64,000 bases of DNA from Thermoascus crustaceus. Taxonomy: Eukaryota; Ascomycota; Eurotiomycetes; Eurotiales; Thermoascaceae. Shown here piece after piece: positions 25,297-37,502 of the stretch; position 1 is the stretch's first letter; every line of letters begins with the position of its first letter. The notes below the pieces were generated by a model. It saw only the letters and a program-made list of their open reading frames with translations, searched no databases and had not been told where the DNA came from. Location of the stretch: the NCBI GenBank assembly GCA_001599835.1, contig BCIC01000002.1, positions 85,593 through 149,592 on the forward strand, written 5' to 3'. The translations under genes and the position numbers were made by a program.

Positions 25297-26215
25297 TTTG
25301 TTCTGTCGTCGTGGTTATCTTTTATCCTGTGACCTGGATGGATGGATCGGTGTGGAATTCGGACGCAGATCTATAAGGTAATGTCTGTCTGTTTGCCCGG
25401 GCCAAAAATAAAGACAAGAGAAGAAAGAAAGAAGATGGTGTCACAAGATAGAGTAGAACGGCACGAGAAAAGGAACAAGAAAGATGAGATCCATTGGAAG
25501 TTTACTATGCTACTAACCGCCGTAGATTAAGCACCTTAAATACATATTCCCAACAGATCAGCAAAGCCTAGACCCCGACGATAAAACTTCCTGCATGTCA
25601 CATCCCTCCCCTCTTCTCCGCAAACCAACAACCAACAACCAACAGCCAACAGCCACGGAAACTATGCCGTACGACCTAACCTGACCTCACTTCCCTTTTC
25701 AGCGGGGATAACCTTCCAAGGTTATTGTACAACATCATCCATAGGCATAATAGGCATAGCCATGGCACATAGTTCAAAGCCCCATCCCATCCCGTCCCTC
25801 CAATCTATAACTATCCATAAAGAATGACTCAGCGCCTCCATCGCTCCAGTTTCCAACCATCGAGCTCGAGTGGGGTGACGATGACGAGGGAAGGAGGGGA
25901 GGGGGAGCGGAGCACTGCGGCCCGAGCCACGCTGTACCGGGGTAAGTCCACCGAGATCCATTGCCATACAAACAGTACAGGGATAACCGAATTAGGTACG
26001 GTTCTGTTCAAGCGGTTCGGATATTTTACTGCATATGTCCATTTACTTAGACAAGGCAGGTACTTACTTACTTACTTAGGTACCTAACTTTACAGCGTGA
26101 TGTCCCATCCCGTCCCGTTCATTGCAGGCGAACATTCCTTTTTTTTTCGTATAGTACCTACTTACTTACGTTTTGTTTCGCAGAGGTTAACCTCTGACTC
26201 AGACTCAGACTCAAC
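25297..26215. other. intergenic between SDR and NmrA-like genes
   Basis: Promoter of the SDR gene on the left and 3' flank of the NmrA-like gene on the right. (CTTA)n runs lie near 26060-26082 and 26159-26167, and AACC/AACA-rich repeats near 25624-25653. No gene seen. Confidence 0.6.
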
Positions 26216-27449
26216 TCACTGACCACGACTAATCCTCCTCTTCTTGGTCGACCTTCTCGGCCGCGGCCTGAACTCCGTGGCATAGCTCTTGAAGAAGTCC
26301 GGAGGCTCCTGCGGCTGGTCGCCCGTGATGTAGTGGAACGGCACGGTGGAGACGTAGTTGGTCTTGCCCTCGCGCACGAGGGAGTAGTACTCGAGGATGT
26401 ACTGGATCTCCGACTCGTCGCTGGCGGACTGGCCGCGGAGGACTTTGCGGGCTTCCGCTCTACAAGGGGTTAATGTTACTTTCTATGCTATTGAGGGAAG
26501 TTGTCTGGGCAGGATTGTCTGGCATACTCTGAGATATCCTCGAATTTCAGCTGCGTGCCCAGCGCTTGACTCGCGATGTTAGCCAGGTCTTCGCCGGTGG
26601 CGAGCGTAGGACCTAGCGGTACGTCAACTACCAGCTATGAATCAGACACCAGAGGATTTCTGTACCGGTCAGAATCATCAGCTGCCCTCTATGCCTGTCG
26701 TCGAACCCTTGCGCGCCCTTTCCACATAGCACATGGGCCGCAAGCAGGGCAACATCCTGTCCAGCAGTCAGCTGAGTATTTTGGTCCCCAGAGCTCGAGC
26801 AGACTCACTCCCAGGGATACCGGCGGGAACTGGTGGTGCCGCCCAATAGGTATTGGGAGTATTCCTTCCCCTTTAGCCTGCGGAGCGTAGAGAAGTAGGT
26901 TCTCAGCGTAGAACCCAGCTCTGATTGCGGTCAGTTGACTGCACATCGAAATAAAAGATCAGGCACAGCATCAACCCACCGAATCACAACCTGAGACTGC
27001 CCAGTAGCCGTCGATGGATCGCCTTTGGTCGACAGGAACTGCGCCTCGAGGTCAATGAACTCGCGCAGCCGGGGCTGTTTGTCTCTCTCGGCAATATCGC
27101 AGCCGGCGGCGCTGATGAAGCAGACATTCGGGATATTGGCGCCTTTCGCCGCCTGGATGAGTTCGGCGGTGATGTCGTTTTTCTCCGAGTGCGCTGGCGG
27201 GATCAGACAGAGGGTGTCAGCGTTGGTGCTCTGCAGCGTGCTGGTCATCTCCTTTAGTCGCCCCGGCGTGTGCTGGACGATCGTGACGCCCAGCTGGCCT
27301 AGTTGTTTGCAGTGGTCGTGCTCGGTATTGAGCGCGAGACCGCTGACCGTCTCGATGGCGCTGGCGAAGTATTCGTCCGTCCGGAGCAGTTCAGCGATCA
27401 GAAAGCCGGTGTGACCTTCTGCCGCTGTGACTAACACATTGCGCGCCAT
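26216..27449 (-). CDS. NmrA-like NAD(P)-binding Rossmann protein
   Basis: Atypical SDR of the NmrA/HSCARG group, cytosolic, either a reductase or an NADP-sensing regulator. Five exons: 27449-26980, 26920-26809, 26756-26666, 26612-26528 and 26459-26216 (introns 59, 52, 53 and 68 nt), giving 333 residues. The dinucleotide fold starts at residue 1 with MARNVLVTAAEGHTGFLIAE, where the usual GxTGxxG reads AEGHTGF. VCFISAAGCDIAERDK and VVIRAGFYAENLLLY (formed across intron 1) are in the positions typical of the family. The C-terminus is basic (RPRPRRSTKKRR), which is unusual and could act as a nuclear signal; that is inference. Acceptors were chosen to keep the VIRAGF motif and CTGAC branch points. 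Catalytic Tyr/Lys are not evident, as is normal in this group. Confidence 0.85.
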
Positions 27450-29145
27450 GGCAGTTGGAATCCTATGCTAGTTAATGGACCGCAGCTTCTGTAAGCAGAA
27501 AAAAATAGATCTTCTGCGCGTATAATGACAAGTAGCGAGTATCAAGATATAACACCACTGGTCTCGTTCGTATCTGTATTCGTGAGCTCCTGAAGTAGAT
27601 AACCTCAGGGCAGACACTAGGTCGTCATGCTGAAATAATAGAAATATCTAAAATTCGGGAAAAGCAATGTCAATCGCCGGGAAAGATATCAGCGCATAGG
27701 CGACGGGCTAGAGGATTGGGTAGCAAGCAGGTCCGTTCCAAAATTCGGCATTGACTTCCACCGAATGAGGTTGTGGCGAATGATGAAATGCTGCATGAGC
27801 ATCAAGCATCTGTTCGAGGAATCAAATGGCAATATGGATCTCTGAGACCGTCGTTTGGAGTCTTCAGCTTCATCGTCCAGGCGGGTTATTTACTGATAGA
27901 CCAGCTCGGTTTAGAGCGATGGCATCCTCTGGGCCTGCGTCATCATTGGATAAGCTGCAACCTGTCGCAGAAGCAAACGCCAAGCTTCGCCCGACGTCGT
28001 GAAGGCTAAACAGTGCCTTTTTTTTTGCCCAAGTCGACATTTGCCATGGGCTGCCCCAACGTCATCGAGTTGGGATCACTCCTATTGTGCCCTAGTCATC
28101 AGAACTCGATTGACTGTTGACCTATGTGAGATGTTTAAGCGGTGAGGAGGGTATCTTCGATACAGGCACGCTAAACATATCAGGTCATCTGCGTATCATG
28201 ACTTGCAAACAGGATCCGATGCTTCTTGACTGCTGTTTCTGACTAAGCTTGGGAGTTTCGTTGAATTGCAATAACATGTGACAGGCAGGTGCCCGGAACA
28301 GGACGTTATGACTGTCTCCGATCCGTTCCGCACGTGTCTTGTGACAAGGAAGCGAACTTCCTGGCCCATCCAACAGAGCTATAGCTGTCAAGAAGGTCCG
28401 TCTGGCCTGTGTGGAAGTAATTGCTGGTACGTGAGGCGGAAAAAGCTTAGAGCGCTTATGTTACCAGGCATAGCAAAGCCCCATGGCTTTGTGAGATGCA
28501 CTTCCTGTGATAAGCAAGGCAATCAACTGTATCACAGGAGGTGCTCCCGGATAGCTGCCATACCGCGGGCCGAGAAGGAGGCGAAGAGTAGCTACTTAGC
28601 CGTACATACTGCTCCTTCCTTGATATAGCCTGGTTTTACGTTTGTCTTACGTTGTTGTCTCGTACCTGAGACGGTTGGATGATGAATCCGGTGATCCTTG
28701 CCAGGAAAGGGATAAGAACCCCAGTGTTTCAGTGAGAGCAAGCCTGTAAGAAGCGCAAAGCGCGCAAACTCACAGACCGGACCGGGCCCACTTCCTGGTT
28801 AAATGTACCTAGGTAGCTTCTCTTTCATCGAGACGGAGCAAGCCTCCCGACCATGTATGCAAGAGGACCTTGACACGAGAACATCACATCAGACAAGGAT
28901 ACCGATACAGCTTCAGACATGAAATGCATGGGAACAGAACAGTTACCGCTCATCAGATTGACCATTCTCTATGTACGGAATTCCTCGCTGAGGATCATTG
29001 AAAGCGTGCACATCTGCGCCCCCGACATCCGAGTTAGCCATAAGAACATGCAGGTGTATGAAATCAACAGAAAACAAATAACAGAGTCTGCAGGCCAGAT
29101 TGAGAACGCCAAAACTCTCGAAAGCATGAAATGCACCCAACGGTA
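27450..29145. other. gene-poor interval of 1.7 kb
   Basis: Scanned on both strands. Short frames (for example plus 27773-28009 and 28278-28628) show no domain, start context or splice pattern. I cannot support any gene here. The left end is the promoter of the NmrA-like gene. Confidence 0.5.
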
Positions 29146-30161
29146 TCAGTAGGCATCGTCATCTATTTGCTGGTAAATGTGCCGCGTACGAGCAGGGTCT
29201 TTGCGCATCTGCTGACCGGAGCCCGTAAATCCGACTGTGAAAGGGGTCAGTACTGATCGCGCAGACTTTCTTCATGGACACAGACCTCTTGCGTTGATCC
29301 CATCCGGCGTCCGGAACATACTCTCCTTCTTGCCCGGACGTCCCAGCTTGGCTTTGCTCGCAAAGTCCTGCCACTTCGACTTCCCCTCCTCGAGTTCGCG
29401 GTTCGCCTTGACCTTCCGAGGCACCTTCGCCGGCCGGGCAGGCCCGTCGCTGACCTTGCTGGGCTCCTTGCGGGCCTGGTTGGCCAGGGCCGGGTTGATA
29501 TCGGCCGCGGCGGAGATGACGCTCGAGTTGGCCGGGATGGAGGCAGGGGACTGCGAGGATGGAGTTCCTGGGGTTCCATCAGCCTTGCGCTTGCGCGAGT
29601 CACCGCTAGAGATGGGCTTGATGTCTTTGGCAGTGAGCGTCTCCGTGGTCCCGTAGGACTTGAAGGAGACGATGTAGACGGGGTTGCTGGAGGAACCGGT
29701 GATGGAGGTGATGCGGGCGGGATAGAAGGCGTTGTCGCCCGACACCCAGCGCGCGAGCACGCTGTCATTGACCGAGAAGGACACCGATGGGGAGACGTCT
29801 TCGGCCGGGGCAGGCTCCGCGGTGGGCTTGCGGTAGCCGGCCTGGTAGGCGGGGTGCTTCTCCTTGGACCATTTCTCCGGCGCAGGAGGTGGAGGAGATG
29901 GCTTGGAGGGAGCAGATGGCGGAGGGGGCGGCTTGAGCTCCGCGATGGAGTCCTCGGTGAGTTTTATGAATTCTTCAAGCTCAGTCTTGAGGCTCTGCAG
30001 TTCCGCATTGTCTGGGTCTACCTGCAAGCTCGATTGGACGGTTTCGAGCTGGAACCGGTCAGCTTCCATCTCGACCCAACAGGAGCCTGCCAGAGGGAGG
30101 CATCACGCACCTGTAACTTGTACTCTTTGACCTCCGCCTCGAGGGCCGCGACGTTGGACAT
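29146..30161 (-). CDS. spf30: Tudor-domain splicing factor, Spf30/SMNDC1 type
   Basis: Spliceosome assembly factor related to survival motor neuron protein; its Tudor domain binds dimethyl-arginine on Sm proteins in the nucleus. Exons are 30161-30111, 30048-29286 and 29234-29146 (introns 62 and 51 nt), giving 300 residues. An N-terminal coiled coil (MSNVAALEAEVKEYKLQ|LETVQSSLQ) is joined across intron 1. A Pro-rich linker follows, then the Tudor domain at about residues 110-165 (VLARWVSGDNAFYPARITSI ... YIVSFKSYGTTETL). The tail is basic, with KSKWQDF and GRPGKKESMFRTPDG. The last exon encodes VGFTGSGQQMRKDPARTRH, the characteristic C-terminal end. The acceptor at 30049 was preferred over one 21 nt upstream because it fits the family's YKLQLETVQ pattern and a CTGAC branch point. 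Confidence 0.9.
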
Positions 30162-32217
30162 GACGGCAAGGGGCTACGAGAAGGACAGAAAAAAAAACCA
30201 AAAAGTCAACCAGGGTGCGAGACCCTGTGGCTGGACCGAGGAGAGGAGAGGATAAGGTGGTGACGCGGGGGCGGGGCGTGGAGGAGGAGGAGGATGGAGA
30301 CGCAGGCGGTGCTGGAGCGGTCGAGGCTTGAGCTTGCGAGAGAGGACAGCTTCCTCTTTGGGCGCACGACGTCGCCGTATACGGTCACGTGACCGGGACG
30401 AGCCGACGGGGAGTCGGGGATCCAAGCACGCCGGCCACGTTGTGGGTGGACTCGCGATCTACAGGATGGAATCTTCCAGGTCTACGGGATCCCACACACG
30501 CTAACGAGGGATGGATGCCGCTATGTGAAGGTGTCTACAGACTCTGTACGAGCGACGACAGGGCCACGAGCAGCGTCGAGAGGGCCTGGGATCAGCTCCC
30601 GTCCTCACGTCACCCGACAAGAGCCAGGGGAAGAAGCTCGAGAACCGGTTTTAAGCGGCGCCGTCGCCACAGGATCGGCCAGCCAGATCGCGTTCTAGAG
30701 CCACCCGGGCCCGCGACCGAAAACGGCCGGAGTGACACGTTCCCGACTGACAGCTGAGGATGTATGCGGAGCCGCCGGGGACACGCTGAGATCTTGTCCT
30801 GGAGCGCGAGACAGGAGACAAAGGCATGCGGAGTACGGAGTGCAGAGTAGATAGAGAAGCGATGATGATCATGATGCTGTCTTTTTGGGATCCATCCTCT
30901 CTGCAGTGGCCGGTCTGTCTGCATACGTCACGGGCGGCGATAGGGTCGGGGACTCGGGAATAGCGTTAGGGCCGTGTGCTGCGTAGGGCGTGGAGTCATG
31001 GCGTCCTCGATGATCCCACCACAGCTTGTCAGAGCCTCTCTTTCAGTCTTCTGGACACGACGGGAGAGCGTCTTTAAAGCATACAAAAAAAAAAAAGAGA
31101 CCGGCAGAGCGGGCAGAGCCGTAGAAGGGCGTCGGCGCGGACAGAATCAACGGGCCCGCACTAACGCCTGGAGTAGGGCTGTCCTGATTTATAAGCAGCG
31201 CCCGTCCCTAGGGCGGCGCCGTTTTTCTCCCGCGCTTTTCCCTGCTGGGCTGTCGGTTCGCACGGCCCATTGGCCCAGGCGGAAGTCTCGTCCGAAGCAG
31301 CACCGCCGCCGTGCCGCCGCTTTTGCAGCAGCGCTGCTCCTCCTCGACCATCTCTCTATCCTTCTCTTTCTGCCTCTCTGGCCTGCGCGTAGCTTAGCCG
31401 TTGCGCCCCAATCGCTGCTTGTCCCTTGCTGTCCCCCTAGCCACTCTCGCGCCTTCAAACCTGCCCCTCTTCCAGCTCCCTCTCTGCCCTCTGCCTATCG
31501 TTCGCGGCGCCTCGTTCCAATTCGATCTCCTCCCTCGTCGTCCTGAGGCATCACCGTGCTGTGACGGCTCTTCTCCCGTCTTCTCTGCTCCCTACTTCTT
31601 CATATCCTCCTCCACCGTGGCCAGGCTAGACCCGGTCCAGCCTCCTCCGTGATATACAACCCCGCCATTCTCTCCGACGCTTCAATATCGACCTGCTCAT
31701 CCCGAGGACTTCGTCATCCTCGTCCGTTCGGGCCGAGTTCTTCCAGGGACACCCCCCCCCCCCCNNNNNNNNNNNNNNNNNNNNNNNNNNNNNNNNNNNN
31801 NNNNNNNNNNNNNNNNNNNNNNNNNNNNNNNNNNNNNNNNNNNNNNNNNNNNNNNNNNNNNNNNCCCCCCCCCCCCCCCCCCCCCCCAATCTGTCTAACC
31901 GGGCTCCTGGTTCATGCGATCAGAGGCGGATTGAACGACGTCTGGCGCTCGACGTCCTTCCGGTGATTCACTGACCCCGTGCTGCAGTCGTCTGACGAGA
32001 TATTTGCCTCCACAGGCGGTGGTTGAAGACTCCGCTCCGGGCCTTCTGAATCCTCCGCGCGGCCATCGCCCCAACGTACGGGCGGGAAGCCCGGCGTCTC
32101 TTTCTGTACAGACAGTCGTCCAGACTGCTCGTCGCGTGCTCATTGGAAGTGTGAGCATCCGTCATCGGATATCTCCCCACCGCCTTTCTTCGTCGTTCTT
32201 TATCGTTCTACAGCGCC
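30162..32217. promoter_or_regulatory. divergent upstream region of spf30 and yap1
   Basis: About 2 kb between two head-to-head genes. The half next to 32217 is long, pyrimidine-rich and probably transcribed as the yap1 leader (CT-rich from about 31300). It contains the assembly gap. Several short ATG frames lie in the putative leader, but leader boundaries and any leader introns cannot be fixed from sequence. Confidence 0.45.
31752..31887. other. 100-N assembly gap inside a poly-C tract
   Basis: 13 C (31752-31764), then exactly 100 N (31765-31864), then 23 C (31865-31887). The round number suggests a placeholder gap of unknown true size where reads failed across a C homopolymer. Confidence 0.95.
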
Positions 32218-34300
32218 ATGGCAGACTACAACGCCATCTACCAGGGGAATCTCTACTATCCCGACCAGCAGGATCTGCTGGCCGGCATGACATCCAACAA
32301 TCCGTCCCAGAGGCAGGAAGGCAACGCCCCTTCCACCAGCAGCCGTGTCAAGACGGATCCGGACAGCACCAGCCCGCAGCAGCCGCAGTCCAACAACTTC
32401 GATCTGTCGTCGTCAGGCTTCTTCAATTCCCCCGCTCAGGATGCTCCCGGTTCGGGCCACCTGGGCTTTGGAACGGATGAGAGCCCGTTCTTGGATTTCG
32501 ACCCCGAGGCGGATTTCGACTTTCCAGGCGCTGAACAGTTGATCGGCGACATTCCCGAACCACCCTCGGCTACGAAGCCGGCATCCGAAACGGCAGCAGA
32601 AGAGGCCGAGACCCGTGAGAAGAGAAAGAGCGTGGAGGGAAAGGCAGATGTGGAAGAGAAAGGAAAGAAGCGTAGAGAGAGCGACGACAAGTCCGCCGCA
32701 AAGAAGCCGGGCAGGAAGCCGCTGACCTCCGAACCCACATCGGTATGCAGCGTATGCTCCCCGGGGGATGACTGCTAACTAACTCGCTCTGCAGAAGCGC
32801 AAGGCACAGAACCGCGCGGCGCAGCGGGCGTTCCGCGAGCGCAAGGAGAAGCACCTGCGAGATTTGGAGAACAAGGTAGAGGTCCTCGAAAAAGCATCCG
32901 AGTCCGCGAACCACGAGAACGGCCTGCTGCGCGCTCAGGTGGAGCGGCTACAGGTCGAACTGCGAGAATACCGCAAGCGACTCTCCTGGCTCACCAGTGG
33001 GGCTGGCTTCTCCCCGATGAATGCTATACAGGGCGCTCATTCGAGGAGCCTTTCGGGCCTCAACAACAATGACTTTTACTTTGACTTCCCGAAATTTGGC
33101 GATCTTCCCGGTGCGCACATCTTCAACAACGGCTCGTTGGCCAAAACTCAGCAGAAGGAGAACATGGCCGCACCGATGCCGACGACAGATTATAGAGTCC
33201 CGGGGGTTCTGGGAAGAGACGCCCTGAGCGTTGCCAGTACTAACGGGCAGGTCGCTCCCCAGTACGGCACCACAATTTCCAAGCCTCCTAGCATAAATGG
33301 CAAGGCTGCTGGGGATCCAGCCGGCACTGTCGGTCGCGGAGGCAAGGATGCCAGCATCGACAGCCGCAATGGTTCTGTCGGGACGGCTCCGGCCACCCAG
33401 CCTCCCACCTCCACGGCGGGCTACTCGCGCGCTGCGAATCCCACAGCGACCACGCAGAAGCCGTCTGGCCAGCAGTCGCACGTTCCCGGCTCGACGGCGT
33501 CGAACTCGGAGTCTCCCTGTTCTTCGTCAGAATCGCAGCATGGCGTGCCCCTCTCGTCCAGTGGGACGTCTCCAGAGCCGGGTCGCAACTCGCCGTCTGT
33601 GGGCAAGTCGAATGACCAAAAGGGGGCCACCTCCGGTGTGGATAAGTGCGGATTGAACAGCACCATTGACGGTGAGAAATCCTTCTGCGAGAAACTGGGC
33701 CTGGCGTGCGGGAACATCAATAACCCAGTTCCCGCGATCATGAACGAATCTAATCGTATGTCGCATACGCCAGGCCAATACCAACACTCTGCAGACCAAC
33801 AGCCCCTTGGATTCGACTGGCTCGCCCAGCAGAATGGTGGACAGTTTGATCCGGTGTTGTTCGGCGACTATCGCGATCCCCAGGAGGCCGTCCTGTCCCA
33901 GGACTTCGGCACGTTCTTCAATGACGCCTTCCCCTTGCCGGATCTGGGCAGTCCGTTCCATAATTTCAATGACGTGACGAGCCCCCCGGCGCCGAAGAAG
34001 GATCTGGTCGCGGAGATAGATAACAAGCTGGATGATGATGAGGAGGAGGTTGTCCCCGGCGAGGACAAGTCACAGATGATGACCTGCACCAAGATATGGT
34101 ACGTTCCCTTCTCTCCGTGTGGCTTTCGGTGGTTGCTGACTTCGTCTAGGGATCGGCTGCAATCGATGGAGAAGTTCCGCAATGGCGAGATCGACGTCGA
34201 CCATCTCTGCACAGAACTCCGGACAAAGGCACGGTGTTCCGAAGGCGGCGTGGTCGTGAACGAGAAGGACGTGGAGGATATCATGGGACGTGTCCGATAA
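32218..34300 (+). CDS. yap1: AP-1-like bZIP oxidative-stress regulator (Yap1/NapA)
   Basis: Redox-sensing transcription factor that enters the nucleus when its cysteines oxidise and switches on catalase, thioredoxin and efflux genes. Exons are 32218-32742, 32795-34098 and 34150-34300 (introns 52 and 51 nt), giving 659 residues. The basic region begins right at exon 2 with KRKAQNRAAQRAFRERKEKH (residue 176), followed by the leucine zipper. The n-CRD has Cys460, Cys473 and Cys480 (ekSFCEKLGLACGN). The c-CRD has Cys606, Cys630 and Cys639 (DHLCTELRTKARCSEGG) next to a hydrophobic export-signal-like end, VEDIMGRVR. MADYNAIYQGNLYYPDQQDL is the usual Aspergillus-type N-terminus. Intron 2 splits the Trp codon before DRLQSMEKF. 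Peroxidase partners are known for the family; nothing local encodes them. Confidence 0.97.
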
Positions 34301-36127
34301 GACGGACAGAGCTATCAGAATATAATGCCTTTTACGATTGACTGCTACAGTATACTATTCCTATATATTCTACACACGATCCTCGACTCGCTATTTCATG
34401 TGCAAGGGACGGTGGTCTGATGTCTGTTCACATTGTATCTTTTTTTTTTTTTCTACTTTTCCACGGCGAAATGAGGACCGGTGTCTGCGATGGGCCGCAC
34501 GTCTTAAAAAAGAAAGAAAATGTACACCACGGCCGGCTGGAGGATATCAGGACAGGCGTGCGTTATGCGTTCTTACAGGAGCTGGAGCTTCGGGGACAGT
34601 CGATCGCTTATTTGACTCGGTTGTGTCCTTTTCGAGTCCATATATACAACGTCTGGGTTTGTTTTTTCTTTTCTCACCCACGTTTTTTATGACGAGATAT
34701 CCGTCCGAACCGATCTCTCACGTACATTTCATTTTTATACTATATTTGGGATTGAGTGTGACTATCTATTCTTCAATTCCGATTCCAGATAGTGTTTATT
34801 TGTATAGGGAATGAATTGGATGCAGTTCTTCTGTTCTGTTCCGTTCTGGATCCAACTTCAGATGGTTGTTCAGTCTTAGAATAGAACTTGTGTTACCCCA
34901 CTCCGTTTCTCTGATATTTTATAACTGATTTCCAGAAATATTAGTATGATCAAAGTCCTAAATATATGTGCTGTACACACCTGGACCAGCGTACCTGTAT
35001 CCTCCCAATGCAGACAGAAGAGTAAGCGAGTAAGCCTTAACACACCTGACAGGTGAGATATTTTTACCTTGCTGTCCACTACTTGCTAGTGCCACTTTGG
35101 ATAATGATATCCAATCGACCACTGCTGTGTAATTTAATTGGCTTGTCTGGATGAGATGAGCTGGGCAATAGTTCATCATACCTAGCTAGCTATACTGATG
35201 CTGTAACACAGCCTTAACTTTCCAATGACTGTGGGTTCGAGTACAGATGGAGAATCATACCCTTTTGGTCTTATCCTTCTCTTCTCTGCTTATTTACCTC
35301 AAGACTCAAGTTAGGGAGGTAGGTCTGTTAAGCACCATATATGGATGGATGGATGGATGGATAGATATAGATATTACATCATGCAACAATTCTCTTTTTA
35401 TTTTTAACCAGTGATCTGCATCACCTGCCAGGTTCTGACTTTTTTGAGGTTTGATTATACTGGGCTTGATCTTGCCTTTGCCTTTTTTTTTAACTTTCTT
35501 TTTATGTACCTAGATACTCTTTCTATCTGGGTAGAAAGAAATGCCGTGGGGTCTCGGTTCGTCTACTATCTCTAAGATCTTTAGTAGTAGTACAGTGACA
35601 GCCCTCCAATGGGGCACATAGCCTACCTAATGATGAGGTACTTCTCCCCGCCACCCATGCCTTCTGTTAACTGAAATGAGTAATTAGAGCTAGAAGGCTA
35701 GAGGGCAGCCCTACTGAATGGACCTCTGCAGATGGTTCCCTCCTCAGGCGGGTGATGCGTATTGCGTACTAGTACCTAGTCTCACGTCATCCCCGCCAAT
35801 TGCGACTTACTGCTACCGCTGTCGCTGCAGAACCCTGGTTGATAAGGGCTGTATAGATAAGCTGACGGTGACTTTTTGCTCATGTGACGCTACGAGGTTA
35901 GCATGTCTCGGGGAGGGATGCCGGTAGGATCGAGTTGTTGGAGAGAATTTGAGTGGATATAATTTGAACAGCCAATATTCCAGGAAAATGGTGTTGGTGT
36001 ATATTATATTGGTCTTGTTATTTATTTATCGATTCTGCGGTTGAATTTTTTCTTTTTTTTTTCTTTTTTTGATTGAAAGCAGTTAGAAACATATAGATAT
36101 ATCTCTATATACCCGTATATAAGTGTC
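34301..36127. other. intergenic, yap1 3' flank to pseudogene
   Basis: AT-rich, with a (GGAT)n microsatellite at about 35340-35362 and T-rich runs near 36040-36070. No supported gene. Confidence 0.55.
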
Positions 36128-37502
36128 AATGGGCCCGCACTGGAAACACTTCTCGCCGGACTCGGCTGTCTCCGAGCAGTCACCTTCGCTGCGGTGGACT
36201 GCAATTCCGACATCGAGAAAGTCACCCGCGATATCTGTATCATCGATGGGCGGCGGTTCCTCCGGCACCTACGCTGCGATCCGACTGCTCGACTCGGGGA
36301 AGACGGTGGCAGTGATCGAGCAGGAAGATGTACTGGGCGGACGTACGAACACCCTATGTCGACCCCCAGACGAACCACACGGTCGACTATGGCGTCATTG
36401 TCTTCCGTGATCTGGACATCGTGAAGAACCATCTCACCCGTCTCGGGGTCCCCGTTCAAAAAGGCCGCCAGCATGGCGACTCCGAACGAGAAATTCATCG
36501 GTCTCAGGACCGCCGATGTCTTCGCCAACTACACGCCTCCGGACCCGACAGCTGCTCTGGCGGCGTACGGCGCGCAGTTCGCGAAGTATCCAAGGCTGGA
36601 GGAAGGGTTATTTCTGCCGGATCTGATCCCGGATGACCTGCTGACGCCGTTTGGTGAGTTTGTACGAAAGTACAGCCTGGACGATGCCGTCTCGACCATC
36701 TTCAGATTCGGCCAGGGGCTGGGCGACCTCCTCCGCCAGCCGACGCTGTATGTCTTCAAGAACTTCGGCATCGACGTCCTGCACGACATCCAGATCGGAT
36801 TCCTGGACACGGTCCACCAGGACAACCACGAGATCTACGACCGGGTGCTCGATATCTTAGGCCCAGACGCGGTCTTCCTCCGCAGTAGAGTCCTCGCCAT
36901 GGACCGCAGCACCGCTCCGGACCACGTCCGCGTGCTGGTCCAGCGGGAAAGAAGATCACCAGATCGAAGACCCTCCTGATCGCGATCCGACAGAAACTCG
37001 AGAACCTCGTCGGCTTCGACCTCTATTCCACGAGCAGCAGCTGTTCGGATCCTTCCGCAACAGCGCCTACTACACCTGTCTGCTCCGCGGTGCCGGCTTG
37101 CCCGACAGCACGCCCATCACCAACTTCGCCGGCCAAACGCCTTTCCACCTCCCGCCCCTACCGGGCCTGTACAGCATCATGCCCACCGTCGTTCCCGGTC
37201 TCTTCGACGTGAAATACGGCAGCCCTTTCCCGCTCCCCGACTCCGTCGTCAAAGCAGACATCATACCCACGATTAAGAGCCTCGCAGAGACTAACATCAC
37301 CACTTCGACCCCGGATCCAGAGTTCGTCGCATTCAACAGCCACACGCCGTTTGAGTTGGCAGTGTCTACAGAGGCGATCAAGTCGGGCTTCTATAAGGAG
37401 CTGTATGCGCTCCAGGGGCGGCGGAATACGTTCTATACGGGCGCGGCGTTCCATACGCAGGCTTCGCCGCTGCTGTGGCGGTTCACGGAGGGGGTGGTGT
37501 AG
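36128..37502 (+). pseudogene. FAD-dependent amine-oxidase-like gene with five frameshifts
   Basis: The remains encode a flavin oxidoreductase of the NAD(P)-binding-8/amine oxidase group. The FAD-binding motif is GGGSSGTYAAIRLLDSGKTV, then EQEDVLGG. Further pieces read VDYGVIVFRDLDIVKNHL, KFIGLRTADVFANYTPPDP, FGIDVLHDIQIGFLDT, RQKLENLVGFDLY, SAYYTCLLRGAGLPD and LQGRRNTFYTGAAFHTQAS. Continuous homology needs frame changes at about 36243-36250, 36352-36354, 36458-36464, 36938-36941 and 37021-37031, all single-base changes. No intron with proper ends explains them. A hydrophobic leader (LLAGLGCLRAVTFAAVD) precedes the motif without an ATG. Neighbouring genes are intact, so decay is likelier than poor sequence. 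Substrate unknown. Confidence 0.8.

Noticed and set aside
26921..26979. A 41-nt first intron in the NmrA-like gene ending at 26939
   Set aside because: The acceptor 18 nt further on gives the conserved VIRAGFYAEN and a normal length with a CTGAC branch.
27450..29145. Possible hidden gene or transposon in the 1.7-kb empty interval
   Set aside because: No terminal repeats, transposase motifs, or frames with splice continuity could be found by reading both strands.
30049..30110. A 41-nt first intron in the Spf30 gene ending at CGAG (30070)
   Set aside because: The acceptor at 30049 (TTCCAG) with a CTGAC branch gives the family-typical KLQLETVQ junction and a normal 62-nt intron.
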